Origin: Streptomyces xanthii
Lineage (GTDB): Bacteria; Actinomycetota; Actinomycetes; Streptomycetales; Streptomycetaceae
NCBI RefSeq assembly: GCF_014621695.1
Contig: NZ_CP061281.1
Span: 5,890,001-5,954,000 of the forward strand
Reading direction: 5' to 3'
Length of the DNA: 64,000 nt
The notes beneath the pieces are model-generated. The model searched no databases and had not been told where the DNA came from. It was given only the letters and a program-made list of their open reading frames with translations. A program made the position numbers and the translations under genes. The stretch's first letter is position 1; every line of letters begins with the position of its first letter. Shown here one piece after another: positions 63,604 through 64,000 of the stretch.

Positions 63604-64000
63604 TCCTCTCCCTGGCGCGGCCCACGTGGTCGGGGGCCGTGTGTCTCGCCGGGCCGTACTGGGGTGGTACAGGGGCCGTGCAAGTGACGCGCCCGGCGGC
63701 GCGGTGACTGGCCGTGACTATAAGCGCAGGTGGGGGAGCGGGGCACTGGGTGGGAGAGGCTGTGACGCTCTTGTTATGCCGGGGTGGTGATGAGGAGGAG
63801 CAGGAGGGATGATCGGACCTTTTCGGGCGCGCGGCGGGCGGGTTCGGTGGTTGAGAACGCCCTGTTCCGCTAAGGAACTTGAGTGGATCTTGGTCCTTAC
63901 CCGGTGGTCCGACGGGGGTGGGGGTGTGGGTGGCGGGTGTTCTGTGACCAGGGCGCGGTGTTCGTGTTGCGGTGCATTGCTGTGTTTCGGCAGATGTAAC
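63604..64000. other. Region upstream of livK, no gene seen
   Basis: These 397 bases contain no credible coding frame. On the minus strand TATAGT (63718-63723) is a reasonable -10 hexamer for livK, but no -35 at the right spacing is evident. The T-richer stretch near 63840-63930 may belong to an operon beyond the window. Confidence 0.5.

Overview
The window is high-GC actinobacterial DNA with strong third-position G/C bias, GTG starts, four-base ATGA/GTGA gene overlaps, Tat signal peptides and a dispersed GC-rich intergenic palindrome. Together with the linked chorismate mutase, pyruvate kinase, ANTAR response regulator and livKHMGF block, this points to Streptomyces or a close relative. The organism is inferred from gene content and style only.

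Bases 1 to about 34,450 hold a nearly complete steroid-nucleus catabolic locus. It has three parts. (i) C/D-ring (HIP-CoA) genes at 1-6438: two acyl-CoA dehydrogenases and a crotonase on the minus strand, divergent from fadE30-like, ipdF, kstR2 and fadA6 genes. (ii) A/B-ring genes at 6538-25272: an NTF2-fold protein with kstD; an SDR with an esterase; then on the minus strand a Baeyer-Villiger monooxygenase, an acyl-CoA dehydrogenase and a fadD3-like ligase; then hsaE-hsaG-hsaF-kshA-small Cys protein-kshB; an IclR regulator; and hsaA-hsaD-hsaC-hsaB, followed by a second KstR2-like TetR gene. (iii) More C/D-ring genes at 29197-34433: echA20-ipdA-ipdB-ipdC on the minus strand, divergent from two SDRs. 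A cold-shock protein, a DEAD-box helicase and a tyrosine-phosphatase-like gene sit between parts ii and iii. Gene order inside each block matches what I recall of the Mycobacterium tuberculosis HIP and hsa operons, but no mce4, side-chain beta-oxidation genes, kstR or fdxB are visible here.

Two regulatory layers can be read directly. A KstR2-type box lies in the divergent promoters at 2688 and 32666. A different 17-bp palindrome, of the form TTCCCrCTsAsCGGGAA, lies at the same distance upstream of a TACGGT-like -10 element in front of the NTF2/kstD, hsaE and hsaA operons. The nearby IclR protein is the natural candidate to bind it.

From 34504 to 44664 there are a MarR/MFS divergent pair with palindromic operators, a HEXXH/zinc-ribbon protein, and a small glycan module. 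The module is a GH101 endo-alpha-N-acetylgalactosaminidase, a GH35 beta-galactosidase and an AraC regulator, with the same direct-repeat site in front of both hydrolases. From 44859 to 63603 there are pepN, an unaccompanied desA-desB pair, a Tat-exported 5'-nucleotidase, pyruvate kinase, a Tat-exported alkylsulfatase, a LAGLIDADG-type endonuclease gene just downstream of tRNA-Leu(CAA), an ANTAR response regulator and the livKHMGF branched-chain amino-acid transporter. Seven intergenic regions carry copies of one palindromic repeat family.
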